Assembly (NCBI GenBank): GCA_944381515.1
Contig: CALWLM010000021.1
Coordinates: 1 to 64,000 of the forward strand
Source of the DNA: an uncultured Lachnospiraceae bacterium
GTDB lineage: Bacteria > Bacillota > Clostridia > Lachnospirales > Lachnospiraceae
Length of the DNA stretch: 64,000 nt
Direction: 5' to 3'
Every line of letters starts with the position of its first letter. The stretch's first letter is position 1. Positions 9,278 to 19,164 of this stretch are shown here, one piece after another. Both the position numbers and the translations under genes were made by a program. The notes beneath the pieces were generated by a model. That model ran no database searches. It was given only the letters and a program-made list of their open reading frames with translations, and had not been told where the DNA came from.

Positions 9278-10570
9278 ATGAATCAGACACCTATTACAAT
9301 GGCTATCTGCGGCTTTGGCAGCCGGGGAAAGGATGCTTACGCATCCTACTCTCATTTTTTCCCGGATCAGATGAAGGTCGTTGCCGTGGCAGATCCGGAC
9401 CCGGAGAAGAGAAGGGCCGCCCAGGAGGAATACGGCGTCTCCCCGGAGCTGTGCTTCCAGACAGGGGAGGAGCTGCTGGCCCGCCCGCAGCTTGCGGACG
9501 TACTGGTTATCGCCACACAAGATTCCCAGCATATCTGCTATGCTGTTCCCGCCCTGCGAAAAGGCTATCATCTGCTGCTGGAAAAACCGATCTCTCCAAG
9601 TCTGGCCGAGTGCCTGCAGCTGAAGGAGGAGGCTCACCGGCAGGGACGCATTGTGATGGTCTGTCATGTGCTGCGCTATACCCAGTTCTATCAAAAGGTT
9701 TATGATCTGCTGCGCCAGAATGCCATCGGGCGCCTGCAAACGCTGGAGGCCACCGAAAATGTGGCTTACTGGCATTATGCCCACAGCTATGTCCGGGGCA
9801 ACTGGCGGCGGAGTGAAGAGAGCAGTCCCCTGATCCTGGCCAAATCCTGTCACGACATGGATATTCTGCGCTGGCTGGCCGGAGCGCCCTGCCTGCGCCT
9901 GTCCTCTTACGGCAGCCTGGACTGGTTCAAGGCTGAAAATGCTCCCGATCCAAAGGCCACGCGCTGCCTGGACGGGTGCAGCTGCAAGGAGACCTGCCCT
10001 TATGACTGCGAGAAAATATACATAACCAATCCCAAAAGCGGCATCCGTTCCATTCATGAGGGCTGGCCCTGCAATGTTCTCGTCAACAATCCCACAGAGG
10101 AGAGTCTCTACGAGGCCATGAAAACCGGCCCTTACGGCCGCTGCGTTTACCGCTGCGACAACGATGTGGCCGACCATCAGACTGTCCAGATGGAATTTGA
10201 AGGCGGCATCACCGCTGCCTTTGTCCTGTCCGCCTTCACGGAAAACTGCTACCGTACCATCCGCGCCACCGGAAGCGCAGGTGAGCTGGAAGGCAATCTG
10301 GAGGAGAATAAGATTTACCTGCGCCTCTTTGGCCAGCCGGAACAGGTTCTGACTCTGGACCCCGTAGACGACCGCTTTGCCGGACACGGCGGAGGAGATT
10401 CCCGTATGGTAGCCGCTCTCTGCCAGCTCCTGCGTGAAGGCGGCGATCAGGCTCTCACCTCCGTTGACGAATCGGTGGAAAGCCATGTAATGGCCATGGC
10501 CGCCGAATATTCACGGCTTCACCACGGTGAAAATGTAGAGCTTGCCGATTTTATCCGCAAAGCAAATTAA
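9278..10570 (+). CDS. Gfo/Idh/MocA-family oxidoreductase with a five-Cys motif (paralog 2)
   Basis: A 430-residue protein, exactly the length of the product of the gene at 3649, and colinear with it throughout. Most residues are identical by eye, including the EKP motif, CHDMD and the cysteine cluster CLDGCSCKETCPYDC. A tandem-type duplication within one operon is likely. Keeping both copies suggests different substrates, such as two sugar anomers or epimers, or a heteromeric enzyme. ATG at 9278 has GGAAGGGAGA. An upstream TTG at 9251 falls within the leader hairpin and is less likely. It is the last gene of the operon. Confidence 0.88.
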   Translation: MNQTPITMAICGFGSRGKDAYASYSHFFPDQMKVVAVADPDPEKRRAAQEEYGVSPELCFQTGEELLARPQLADVLVIATQDSQHICYAVPALRKGYHLLLEKPISPSLAECLQLKEEAHRQGRIVMVCHVLRYTQFYQKVYDLLRQNAIGRLQTLEATENVAYWHYAHSYVRGNWRRSEESSPLILAKSCHDMDILRWLAGAPCLRLSSYGSLDWFKAENAPDPKATRCLDGCSCKETCPYDCEKIYITNPKSGIRSIHEGWPCNVLVNNPTEESLYEAMKTGPYGRCVYRCDNDVADHQTVQMEFEGGITAAFVLSAFTENCYRTIRATGSAGELEGNLEENKIYLRLFGQPEQVLTLDPVDDRFAGHGGGDSRMVAALCQLLREGGDQALTSVDESVESHVMAMAAEYSRLHHGENVELADFIRKAN

Positions 10571-10636
10571 GCCCTCCAATCAAAGAAATATCGTTCATTA
10601 CGGCAAAAAATTCTTGGTTTGCTGCTTTTGAACGCA

Positions 10637-10698
10637 GGAAAGGAGCTATTGCGCCATAGATGATAATTCATCTATTTTGCAGCAGCTCCTTCCTTTAT
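10637..10698. terminator. Bidirectional terminator between convergent operons
   Basis: GGAAAGGAGCT near 10637 pairs with AGCTCCTTCC near 10688. Inside it ATAGATGA and TCATCTAT pair around TAAT. The structure lies between the stop of the Gfo paralog (+) and the stop of the DUF4855 gene (-), and can end both transcripts. The U-tracts are modest. Confidence 0.65.
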
Positions 10699-10776
10699 CC
10701 TGATTCCATTTATTCCGTCTTTATCTTAGCCGTCCTTATCCTAGCCGTCCTTTTCCGGCTTCATTCATCTCAGGCC

Positions 10777-13700
10777 TCATTCATCCCGGCTTTGTCCCGG
10801 CCATCCCTTTTTATTTATAGCCGCAGCCCCCATGAGCGCAAGGCCTCCGGCCAGCGCCAGAATCGCCCAGAATACCGGGCTGTTTACCTCACCAGTTGGC
10901 GTCTGCGATCCAGCGGCAGGCGTCTCGCTGCCCGAAGAGGATGAAGATCCCCCGGAAGGAGGCGTCTGCGGCTTGGTCTCTTCCTCTCCGGCAGCTTCCG
11001 TCGAATCCTCTGTGCCGCTTGCCGGCACATACTGATCCCGGTAGGAATAGCCGCACCGGCTGCAGAGATGAAGGGTATACCCCTGTTCCGTCTGCGTGGG
11101 CGGAACAACCGTCTCCTCATAAATATGCTCATGTACCACGCCGGCCGCCTGAATCTCATCAAACATCACAAAGGCATAGGTCCCGTCCTCGTCCCGATCC
11201 GCCAGGGCGAACTCCCAGCAGATATAACGGGCCAACACCGGCGTCTCATCCAGATTTACCACATAATATTTCTTGCTCTGCTCCGACGCGCTTCTGGCCG
11301 CACGGGTCAGGGCCTGGTCCGCTGTTGCCGTACCTGCCTCCGTCCAGTTTTCTCCATCTGTGGAAACCAGAAATCTCACCTCGTCCGGAGCAGACACGGA
11401 AGCCGGCAAATAATTGAGAAAATCTATGGAAATTCCGGTCAGCTCATATAACTGGCCCAGATCTGCCGTCAGGCGGTAACCGTCATTCCCCCAGCCCTTA
11501 TTCCATTCGTCCGGATCATAAGCGCCCGTCCAGCCATAGTTGAATCCCACATAGGGACTGCTGTCACGATTGTTATAGGTTCCCGGATAACTGCCGCCGA
11601 AAACTCCATCCGTCAGCAGATCGGTCAGCGAATTTACTGTCGCCAGTCCCGTCTCTCCATTGGCGTTTGGCACTCCGACAAACCCGGCTTCCATCTCATT
11701 TCCATCTATAGTCAGCAAATTCTCTGTAAGCTCACTGGCATCGGTTCCACCGTTGGCGCTTCGTCCCGACACCATCACTTCACCCAAGGCAGCCCAGTTG
11801 TTGCGGCCGTTCTGCAAATACAGATTTTCACTGCGTGCAAAGGTAAAACGCATATAGCGGGTCAGCGTCTCCGAGGGAAGTTCCAGGATAAACGCAGCAT
11901 CCGTTCCATCGCTGGTATTTCCCGCTGTCATCACATAATCTTCCGCCGCCCCCAGATAGGACCAGCTGGTTCCGTCGGCGGAACAGTAAACATTCACTCT
12001 CTCCGGCAGCCCCACGCCGGCCGACATCCATTCATACAGGCTTAAAGCAGCCTTATCCACATAAAACTCCGCCCCCAGATCGACTGTCAGGCTAAATGGA
12101 TCTTCATAGGAGGCATCGTTCCAGCAATAATATCCTTCGTTCCAGCTTCCGCCCTGCTTTCCATCGATCAGTACCGACAGCTCGTTGGCGTTGCCGGAGA
12201 CAACCTGTCTGCCGGAAGAATCTGTAAGAGTCAGCTGTACATCCGCAAGCTCTGTCAGCAGATTATTCTCCATCTCCGGTATCTCGGTCTGCCCCGCAGA
12301 AGGAGCGCCGGAAATAACAAACTCCTCCACGCCTACCCAAGTTTTCAGAACGCCGCCTTCCGCATAATTAATGATCCGCGCCATCACATAATCGGCTGTC
12401 ACATTGTCGGACACCGTCAGCCTGTAGGCATCCTCTGCATCTGCCGTGCCGATCAGCTGCCACTCCTGCCCATCCGCCGACACGTAATACTGTACGGCAT
12501 AAGGCTCATATACTCCGGCGCTCTGCCAGTCATAAAAATACATTTGGAGTGAAGTGATCGCCGATGGCTCGGCAAGCTTTGCCGTAATCTCCGTGGGAGA
12601 CGGAAAGCTGTTATTATTGAGCTGCAGCACATTGGTACCCCATTGCGCTTGGTCCCCGTAGACTCCATCGCTGAGAAGATACAGCTGGCTGTCCAGCGCA
12701 GACGTATCCGCCGCGCTGCGGAACTTTAAAGAGACCTGGGAGGTCTGCAGCAGATTATCTCCATAGACCGGGCTGCCGCTTATATACTGATAGGTCAAAT
12801 CATAAATATAGCGATAACCGGCATAGGAACCCTGCCCTTCACACAGGCGAGCCAGATCCCAGGTGCCCCAATACCATGCCTGCACGCCCTCCTGATATCC
12901 CTTGGAGGCGCCGGTGGTCAGATACTGTATGAAGGTGTCCGTATAACCGGGGGTATTCATCCCCATCCACTCCATCTCCACGCCCAGACCATAAAAATAT
13001 GAAAAATCAGCCGCCGTTTCCAGACGCGTCTGCCCATAACCGTAGGCGTTGGGCTGCATGATGGCGTAATCGAAGCCATATTTCTCCCAGTCCTTGTATC
13101 CCGTTGCCGTATAATAAGGAATCCAGTAGGAATACAGTTTTTCATAACCCTTTTCTTGCGCAATATAATCTACCAGCATGTTATAGAGGGTAACACTGTC
13201 TTCGGCCAGAGAATCCTCTACGGGATAGAGAATCTCATTGTAAAAATAAAAACCGCCCAGCGTAATGTTCTTGTAGCCCTTTTCTGCGAACATTTCTGCC
13301 GCTTTCTTCATATACCAATAGTATGCGCTGGCCCTGGCCGTCAGCGTCTGATCCACATTCCCGCCGTTGCCCTCCAGCGTAAAATCGCAATGAACCGTCT
13401 CCTGCGTAACGCCTGTAATAGACAGTGTCCCATCAGCAGCCTTCGTCACATGTACGGTCTCGTCTGCCGTCCCCCAGCCGGCAAAAGAATGAATGGCAGG
13501 ATATACGGCAATCTTGACCGGTACCGTATAGGCATCTGCCTCTGCCTGAGAGATAAGCCCCCTGGCTACCATGCTCTCCTTCACCTCAGCCACTGCCTGT
13601 TCCAGGGCGTCCATGTTTGTAACCTGTCCATCCGGAGTCTGATAATAATAGATATGATTCAGCCAGTCCTCCCAATCCGCTTTGTCCGCATAATTGGTAT

Positions 13701-14892
13701 CGCTGCCGGAGATTATAAACAGTCCTCCGTCACTGGTATTGGCATGGCCCAGTACCGTAATGCTGTCGTAGAGCCAGTCCTGCGGCTCTCCTTCCGTATC
13801 CAGATAAGCCACTGCGGCTTTATATTCATCAACAGTCTTGTAGGTCTCGGTCAGTTCACCATTTACCGTTCCCCAGCCCTGATACGCCAGATATTCGTGA
13901 TGCACCCCGCCGGACTGAGACAGCGTGGCATAGCTCTCTCTGGAAACCTCCTCTTCCAGCAGATCATCCGGATCAAAGGCGTCCGCATTGTCTGAGGGCG
14001 CGGAGGCTCCTCCTGCCAGAATTTCATCGGCGAACACCCACGTTCCCACCGTAAAACGAAGCCGCAGGTAACGGGCGTTGTAATTCAGCCCCGTCAGCCG
14101 ATAATAAAGATGATTGGGTTCCGTCACTGTCAAATCCGGCAGGTCGGCGGCGTCTGCCTCAGCCTGCGCCTGGGTCACCGTTCCCACATGATAATAATCC
14201 GTCCCATTCTCCGACAGATAAAAATCCACGCTGGTCAGCGGATTGATTCCATAATTTCCGCAGACACCGACATGGAGCGCCATCTCCGTCACATGGGAGA
14301 CCTGGCCTAGGTCAATTGTAATATCCCGGCTGTCGCCCCGGTACATATTCACATACAGGGAGCGCAATCCCGCCGGATCATCCCAGCTTCCGGATACCCA
14401 GTCCTCCTCTGCCTTCCGGCCGGAGGCCATCACTCCATCTATCAGTCTGTCCCAGGATGCTTCTTCGATGTCCTTGATATTCCCCTTGCTGGCATCATTA
14501 TTATAATACGGTGTTTCATCACCAATTATATAGGAAGATACGGACGCATTTTCCGTCAGACTTTGTGCCTCTTCGTCCGCAAAAATGCTCGCCGACAGGG
14601 CAGAATGAGCCGGAAGCAGATTGCTCATTTCCGCCAGAGACTCTTCCGCCTCCGCACTGCTCTCGGCCGGGCTGCTCTCCTCCGGCTTTGTCTCCGGACT
14701 GCTCTCGGCCGGGCTGCTCTCCTCCGGTTTTGTCTCCGGGCTACTCTCGGCCGAACTGCTCTCCTGCGTCTCTTCCGCACTGCTCTCAGCCGGGCTGCTC
14801 TCCCCTGCCAGAGCTGTCGTCATTGTCCCCATAACCATGCACAAAGCCAGCAGCAGGGCGATCCAGCGCCTCCGCGGTTTTTTTCTCTTCAT
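10777..14892 (-). CDS. Giant exported DUF4855 protein with several discoidin (F5/8 C-like) domains
   Basis: A 1371-residue cell-surface protein. It has a signal peptide (basic start, hydrophobic segment ending near TALAG), then a Ser/Glu/Pro linker with a 14-residue repeat. The order is then: a discoidin-like domain (about 110-290), a DUF4855 TIM-barrel-like domain (about 320-710, with FYFYNEILYPVED and VEMEWMGMNTPG), and three more discoidin-like domains (to about 1240). The end has a CSRC mini zinc-ribbon motif, a Ser-rich linker and a C-terminal membrane segment with a basic tail, preceded by PTGE, a degenerate sortase-like context. Such proteins are thought to bind and perhaps cleave glycans. 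ATG at 14892 has GGAGGG seven bases upstream. It is the last gene of the ABC transporter operon, suggesting it captures the same glycan. Confidence 0.8.
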   Translation of the reverse strand: MKRKKPRRRWIALLLALCMVMGTMTTALAGESSPAESSAEETQESSSAESSPETKPEESSPAESSPETKPEESSPAESSAEAEESLAEMSNLLPAHSALSASIFADEEAQSLTENASVSSYIIGDETPYYNNDASKGNIKDIEEASWDRLIDGVMASGRKAEEDWVSGSWDDPAGLRSLYVNMYRGDSRDITIDLGQVSHVTEMALHVGVCGNYGINPLTSVDFYLSENGTDYYHVGTVTQAQAEADAADLPDLTVTEPNHLYYRLTGLNYNARYLRLRFTVGTWVFADEILAGGASAPSDNADAFDPDDLLEEEVSRESYATLSQSGGVHHEYLAYQGWGTVNGELTETYKTVDEYKAAVAYLDTEGEPQDWLYDSITVLGHANTSDGGLFIISGSDTNYADKADWEDWLNHIYYYQTPDGQVTNMDALEQAVAEVKESMVARGLISQAEADAYTVPVKIAVYPAIHSFAGWGTADETVHVTKAADGTLSITGVTQETVHCDFTLEGNGGNVDQTLTARASAYYWYMKKAAEMFAEKGYKNITLGGFYFYNEILYPVEDSLAEDSVTLYNMLVDYIAQEKGYEKLYSYWIPYYTATGYKDWEKYGFDYAIMQPNAYGYGQTRLETAADFSYFYGLGVEMEWMGMNTPGYTDTFIQYLTTGASKGYQEGVQAWYWGTWDLARLCEGQGSYAGYRYIYDLTYQYISGSPVYGDNLLQTSQVSLKFRSAADTSALDSQLYLLSDGVYGDQAQWGTNVLQLNNNSFPSPTEITAKLAEPSAITSLQMYFYDWQSAGVYEPYAVQYYVSADGQEWQLIGTADAEDAYRLTVSDNVTADYVMARIINYAEGGVLKTWVGVEEFVISGAPSAGQTEIPEMENNLLTELADVQLTLTDSSGRQVVSGNANELSVLIDGKQGGSWNEGYYCWNDASYEDPFSLTVDLGAEFYVDKAALSLYEWMSAGVGLPERVNVYCSADGTSWSYLGAAEDYVMTAGNTSDGTDAAFILELPSETLTRYMRFTFARSENLYLQNGRNNWAALGEVMVSGRSANGGTDASELTENLLTIDGNEMEAGFVGVPNANGETGLATVNSLTDLLTDGVFGGSYPGTYNNRDSSPYVGFNYGWTGAYDPDEWNKGWGNDGYRLTADLGQLYELTGISIDFLNYLPASVSAPDEVRFLVSTDGENWTEAGTATADQALTRAARSASEQSKKYYVVNLDETPVLARYICWEFALADRDEDGTYAFVMFDEIQAAGVVHEHIYEETVVPPTQTEQGYTLHLCSRCGYSYRDQYVPASGTEDSTEAAGEEETKPQTPPSGGSSSSSGSETPAAGSQTPTGEVNSPVFWAILALAGGLALMGAAAINKKGWPGQSRDE
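14660..14743 (-). repeat. Two 42-bp tandem repeats in the DUF4855 linker
   Basis: Units 14660-14701 and 14702-14743 match at 39 of 42 positions, and a degraded third copy follows. They encode a 14-residue Pro/Glu/Ser linker unit, so copy number can change without a frameshift. Confidence 0.75.
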
Positions 14893-14914
14893 AAAACAAC
14901 CCTCCATTTACGTT

Positions 14915-15553
14915 TTACAATACTCCCCAGGTTTTTAAGATATGTACGGCAAGCAAAGCCTGTCCCTTTTCAGTAGGATGAACACCGTCATACAGCAGAC
15001 TGCTTTCCCGGCAATGCGTGCGAATTACCTCCTCCGTCAAAATTCCCTGCATCGGCAGATACCAGTCTGCATACTTCTGCGCCAGGCGGCACACCGCCAG
15101 CCGCTTTGGGTCCAGATCCTCATGCCACTGCCAGCGGTCAGCCGGCTCATGAAGCAGGAACGGTTCGATCATCATAATGCGGCAATTGGGCAGATCCCCT
15201 CGGATACGGCCCAGAAGCTGAGCATATCTCGCCTCAAAGATCTCCGCCGACGTCGGATCATTTCGGTCATATCGCCGCCAGGTGTCGTTGACGCCGATCA
15301 GAATGCTGATCACATCCGGTCTCAGCGCCAGTACGTCCTCCTCGTAGCGTTCCAATAAATCCCCCACCCGGTTTCCAGATACGCCGCGATTTATAAAGAG
15401 GACCTCTTCTCCAAAAAGAGCGCGGTACACTCCGGCCACCCGTGCCGCATAGCCATGCCCCAGGTCCCCTGCATCCTCTTTAACGCGAAACCAGTCTGTA
15501 ATACTGTCTCCATAAAACAGCACCCGGCTTCCCGGTGCAAACGGTTCTTTCAC
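14915..15553 (-). CDS. SGNH/GDSL-family hydrolase (esterase)
   Basis: A 212-residue enzyme with all four SGNH blocks: VLFYGDSITDW (Ser17), the Gly in GVSGNR, the Asn in IGVNDTW, and Asp/His in DGVHPTEKG. No signal peptide is visible, so it is probably cytoplasmic. It likely removes acetyl or similar esters from sugars delivered by the adjacent ABC transporter. The start is GTG at 15553, about 20 bases after the permease stop, with a GGCGGGG-type site upstream. It lies between the permease and the DUF4855 gene in one operon. Confidence 0.85.
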   Translation of the reverse strand: MKEPFAPGSRVLFYGDSITDWFRVKEDAGDLGHGYAARVAGVYRALFGEEVLFINRGVSGNRVGDLLERYEEDVLALRPDVISILIGVNDTWRRYDRNDPTSAEIFEARYAQLLGRIRGDLPNCRIMMIEPFLLHEPADRWQWHEDLDPKRLAVCRLAQKYADWYLPMQGILTEEVIRTHCRESSLLYDGVHPTEKGQALLAVHILKTWGVL

Positions 15554-15574
15554 TATTCTGCACCCCGCCTTTCC

Positions 15575-16447
15575 TCACTTTAATCCCGACGTTGTCTGAA
15601 TACCATTCAGGAACGCATTCTGACACAGGAAAAAGATCACGATCAAAGGAAGTGTAAAAATCGTGCTGGCTGCCATCAAAAGCGTCCATTCCGGGTTAGC
15701 AGACTGCCGGAACATCTGCAGACCAATAGACAATGTGTATTTTGAACTGGACTGCAAGTACAAAAGGGGACCATTCAGGTCATTCCATCCGGCAATAAAT
15801 ACCAGAACAGCGATGGTTGTCAGAATCGATTTACACATCGGATATACGATATAATACAAAATCTTGATGTCGCTGGCCCCATCGATACGGGCGGCTTCCA
15901 TGATGCTGCTGGGCAGAGACTTCATAAACTGCCGGATCAGATAGATGTAATAGGCGCTTCCAAAAAAGCTGGGCAGAATCAGAGGAACAAAGGTATCCAC
16001 CAATCCCAGCCTGGACCAGATCGTATACATGGGGATCTGTGTGACCTGCCAGGGAATCATCATCGTCGCCAAAATCACGGGAAAGATGTATTTCGGACCC
16101 TTCCACGGAATTTTCGTCAGCGAATAGGCCACCATAGGGCAGGAGAACAGAACGCCAATTACCGGACAGATCGACAATATCAGGGTGTTTTTGATGTATT
16201 TCAGCAAATCCATTCGCTCGAATACCCTGACAAAATTGTCCCATACAACCGGATTGGGAACCCACTGCGGGGGAACCGAAAACACATAGGCTTCGGATTT
16301 CAGAGCCGTGCAGACCATCCAGTACAGCGGAAGGAGGAAAATAAAACTGCAAAACAACAGCATGACTATTCCAAACCCGTGTGAAACCCGGCCATGGAGT
16401 CTGCGCCGGCTGTAATAATTCCTTTTTACCGTAGCTGCTTTACTCAT
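15575..16447 (-). CDS. Carbohydrate ABC transporter permease, MalG/UgpE type
   Basis: A 290-residue inner-membrane protein with six predicted membrane segments and the EAA loop typical of binding-protein-dependent permeases (EAARIDGASDIKI). It resembles the CUT1-family second permease (MalG, UgpE, AraQ). It pairs with the permease that ends 12 bases upstream and with the lipoprotein at 17507. No ATPase gene is present in the operon, so a shared MsmX-type ATPase encoded elsewhere is expected, as is usual for CUT1 systems of Firmicutes. Confidence 0.9.
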   Translation of the reverse strand: MSKAATVKRNYYSRRRLHGRVSHGFGIVMLLFCSFIFLLPLYWMVCTALKSEAYVFSVPPQWVPNPVVWDNFVRVFERMDLLKYIKNTLILSICPVIGVLFSCPMVAYSLTKIPWKGPKYIFPVILATMMIPWQVTQIPMYTIWSRLGLVDTFVPLILPSFFGSAYYIYLIRQFMKSLPSSIMEAARIDGASDIKILYYIVYPMCKSILTTIAVLVFIAGWNDLNGPLLYLQSSSKYTLSIGLQMFRQSANPEWTLLMAASTIFTLPLIVIFFLCQNAFLNGIQTTSGLK

Positions 16448-16459
16448 TTTCCTACCTCC

Positions 16460-17425
16460 TCACTCCACATCGTAGTTGACCATGCGCTTGGATATCCGCA
16501 GCATCAGGGCCGTAGCCAGCATAATGATGACGAACAGCAAAATAGCCATGGCGCAGGCATAACCCATTTTATAAAACAGGAATGACTGCCGGTACAGATA
16601 CAGACAGTAAAACAGCATGGAATTGCTGGGGCCTCCGCCTACGGCTCCCGCCGTATCCGTAAGACTGGCAAATACATAGGCTTGGCTGAAATACTGGAAC
16701 CGGGAAATCATTCCCATCAAAAGGTTAAATTCCACCGTGGGAGATATATAGGGCAGAGTAATGCGGAAAAATTTGGTCAGACCGCCGGCTCCATCCATCT
16801 CAGCTGCCTCATACAGAGAGGCCGGAACGGACCTGAGCGCCGCCAGGAAAATTATCATGGCGCTGCCGCAGCGCCAGGTATCCATGATAATCAAAGATAC
16901 CTTGGTCCATTTGGGATCGTTAAGCCAGTACGGCCCATCTATGCCGAACAGATTGAGAATCTGATTAATCAATCCGTAGTTTCCGTTCAACACCCACATA
17001 AACAGCATGGCGCTGGCCACCACCGGCACCAGCGTCGGCAGATAAAAAATAGTACGGAACACCGGCAGGCCAAACACCTTCTTCTGATTCAGCAAAAGAG
17101 CCAGGCAAAGGGCGACGATCAGTTCCGCAGGCGTTCCAATAATCACCATGTAAAGTGTATTTCTCAGAGAAAGCCAAACATAGGAGTCCTGAAACATGTC
17201 GATATAATTTTTCAGTCCCACCCATGTCGGTGAAGTGAACAGATTGTAGTCCGTAAAGCTGTAATAAAATGCCAAAAGAATCGGAATCGTGGTAAAACAG
17301 ATAAAACCGATCAGCCAGGGGGATGCAAACAACATACCGGTGCGGAAAAATTTCCGTTCTCTTTTGGTAGCAGAAATTGTTTTTGCAGATTTTACAATAG
17401 CCTTTTCTTTCTTGTTATGCCTCAT
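16460..17425 (-). CDS. Carbohydrate ABC transporter permease, MalF/UgpA type
   Basis: A 321-residue permease with about six membrane segments and the EAA motif (LYEAAEMDGAGGLTKFFRIT). It is the first permease of a CUT1 system. I chose ATG at 17425 (MRHNKKEKAI) because GGAAGGGAA lies just upstream. A longer frame to 17497 has no site and runs into the intercistronic hairpin. The basic N-terminus before the first membrane segment is normal for the family. Confidence 0.9.
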   Translation of the reverse strand: MRHNKKEKAIVKSAKTISATKRERKFFRTGMLFASPWLIGFICFTTIPILLAFYYSFTDYNLFTSPTWVGLKNYIDMFQDSYVWLSLRNTLYMVIIGTPAELIVALCLALLLNQKKVFGLPVFRTIFYLPTLVPVVASAMLFMWVLNGNYGLINQILNLFGIDGPYWLNDPKWTKVSLIIMDTWRCGSAMIIFLAALRSVPASLYEAAEMDGAGGLTKFFRITLPYISPTVEFNLLMGMISRFQYFSQAYVFASLTDTAGAVGGGPSNSMLFYCLYLYRQSFLFYKMGYACAMAILLFVIIMLATALMLRISKRMVNYDVE

Positions 17426-17450
17426 ATTTTCCCTTCCATCTACAAAAGTA

Positions 17451-17481
17451 CAGGGAGAACCACCTGTAGCAGCTCTCCCTG
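17451..17481 (-). other. Intercistronic hairpin after the binding-protein gene
   Basis: CAGGGAGA (17451-17458) pairs with TCTCCCTG (17474-17481) between the binding-protein stop and the permease start. There is no strong U-tract. Such hairpins commonly stabilise the upstream mRNA or partly terminate, giving more binding protein than permease. Confidence 0.5.
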
Positions 17482-17506
17482 CGGGGCGAAATGTCACATG
17501 AAACGT

Positions 17507-18865
17507 TTACTGTGCTGCTGCTTCAACCTCAGCCTGCACATTGGCAACCGCTGTATCCAGATCTAATTCGCCTGACAGATACTGAGACATGTGAGTAGAG
17601 ATAGCTGCCAGATACTCCGACACATAACCACTCATCGGGAAGGACTGAAGCTCAACCGTCATCAGCGTATTAGCGGCATCCTTTACCACCTGCGGCACAT
17701 CCATCGCTGCCAGAGCTTCCAGGGAGCTGTAGCGAGGCATATAGAATCCCATATTGCCGGTGCCCTCAGCCAGGTAAGCCATGGACTCGGCGGAGCTCAG
17801 ATAAGAAAGAACCTCCCAGGCAGCATCCGCATGAGCCGTCTTGGCATTGATCTCATAAACGCCGGCAGTCAGCATGGAATTGCCGGGAACTGCGGCAAAG
17901 GCCCAGTCGGTGCCGTACTCATAACCGGCCTCTGCACCATTGGCCAGAAGATCGCCCAGACCGCTGTCTGCCTGGAAGCGCATAGCGCACGCACCGGACA
18001 GAACGGGATCGGTGGCCGTAGCACGGGTGGAGTACCAGTCAGAGCCCCATGCAGAGACTGCGGTGTATCCGCCCTGATAATCAATAAGTTCCTTCTGAAG
18101 GGAGTACGCCTCACGGATACCCTCGTTATCAAAAGCCGGATTGCCTTCCGCATCCTCCCACTGTGCCTCTACCATTGCCGGCCACAGCACATCGTCCTGC
18201 CAGGGGAAGATCGGGGACAGGCCCATCTGCGTGGTGCCGCCCACATCATAGCAGTCCTTTGCGCACTGGATCAGATCTTCAACCGTGGTAGGGAATTCCG
18301 ACCAGCCGGCTGTCTCCAGTACAGAAGGATTATACAGAACATAAGTCGTGGAAGCAGACAGAGGAATGGAGTAAATGCTGTCGCCCACCTTGCACAGTTC
18401 CCAGACGGCGTCCAGAATATCATCCTTCTCAAAGCTCTCGTCGTTTTCCACATAGGAGGTCAGATCAAGGATAGCTCCGTTAGCTGCCAGAGGGGAAGCA
18501 TACTGCCAGTACATCTGGAAAATATCCGGCGTTCCCTCGGAAGCGATGGCTGTCACGATGTTGTCGTAGGTCTTGCCCAGTGTAACCTCGATCTGAATAT
18601 CGTCGTGGGTGGCATTGAACTCCTCCGCCAGTTTCAGCAGGCGGGGACCCTGTGTGGTCTCATCCTCATCCTCTGCATACATGGACCAGACGGTAACGGT
18701 GGTCACCTCGCCGGTGCTTCCTTCTGTCTGCGTGTCGTCTCCCGCGGCCTCTGTCGCTGCCGTCCCGCCGCCTGCGGCCGCCGTTGTCTCAGTGCTGTCG
18801 CCGCTGCATCCGGCCAATGATAACACCATAGCCAGAGCCGCAATCAATGCTACTAATCTCTTCAT
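17507..18865 (-). CDS. Sugar ABC transporter substrate-binding lipoprotein
   Basis: A 452-residue exported lipoprotein. The signal peptide ends with lipobox LSLAGC (Cys20), followed by a Thr/Ala/Gly/Glu linker, then a typical family-1 extracellular solute-binding fold (VTVWSMYAEDEDE, TLGKTYDNIVTAIASEGTPDI). Mature length fits CUT1 binding proteins. It heads the operon of two permeases, SGNH hydrolase and DUF4855 protein, so the ligand is probably an oligosaccharide released at the surface. ATG has AAGGAGGATAAGAA upstream. Confidence 0.9.
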   Translation of the reverse strand: MKRLVALIAALAMVLSLAGCSGDSTETTAAAGGGTAATEAAGDDTQTEGSTGEVTTVTVWSMYAEDEDETTQGPRLLKLAEEFNATHDDIQIEVTLGKTYDNIVTAIASEGTPDIFQMYWQYASPLAANGAILDLTSYVENDESFEKDDILDAVWELCKVGDSIYSIPLSASTTYVLYNPSVLETAGWSEFPTTVEDLIQCAKDCYDVGGTTQMGLSPIFPWQDDVLWPAMVEAQWEDAEGNPAFDNEGIREAYSLQKELIDYQGGYTAVSAWGSDWYSTRATATDPVLSGACAMRFQADSGLGDLLANGAEAGYEYGTDWAFAAVPGNSMLTAGVYEINAKTAHADAAWEVLSYLSSAESMAYLAEGTGNMGFYMPRYSSLEALAAMDVPQVVKDAANTLMTVELQSFPMSGYVSEYLAAISTHMSQYLSGELDLDTAVANVQAEVEAAAQ

Positions 18866-19164
18866 TTCTTATCCTCCTTTTTTATTTCATACATGCATCC
18901 ACCATCGTTATGCACATATTTATCTGCTTTGTGCCTTTATTTTAATCCTTTTTCTAAATTAGTTCTTTACATATTGTACAGAATCTTTTGTCTTTTTTTC
19001 CGTTTCTTTGTGAAAAACACCCCAGCGTCTTCCATTATCCCATATGTTTATCGTCAAAATGATAACAGACAGTGATTTTAGTTTTTGCTTGCCTTTGCCT
19101 CACAAATGTGATATCGTGGATGGAAAATCCCAGATATCCACTCTTCAGGAAGGAGATTCTCGAC

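Noticed and set aside
17497-17515. Sequence resembling a CcpA (cre) site, TGAAACGTTTAC
   Set aside because: The spacing between TG and CG is one base short of the consensus, and it lies at the end of the binding-protein gene rather than at a promoter.
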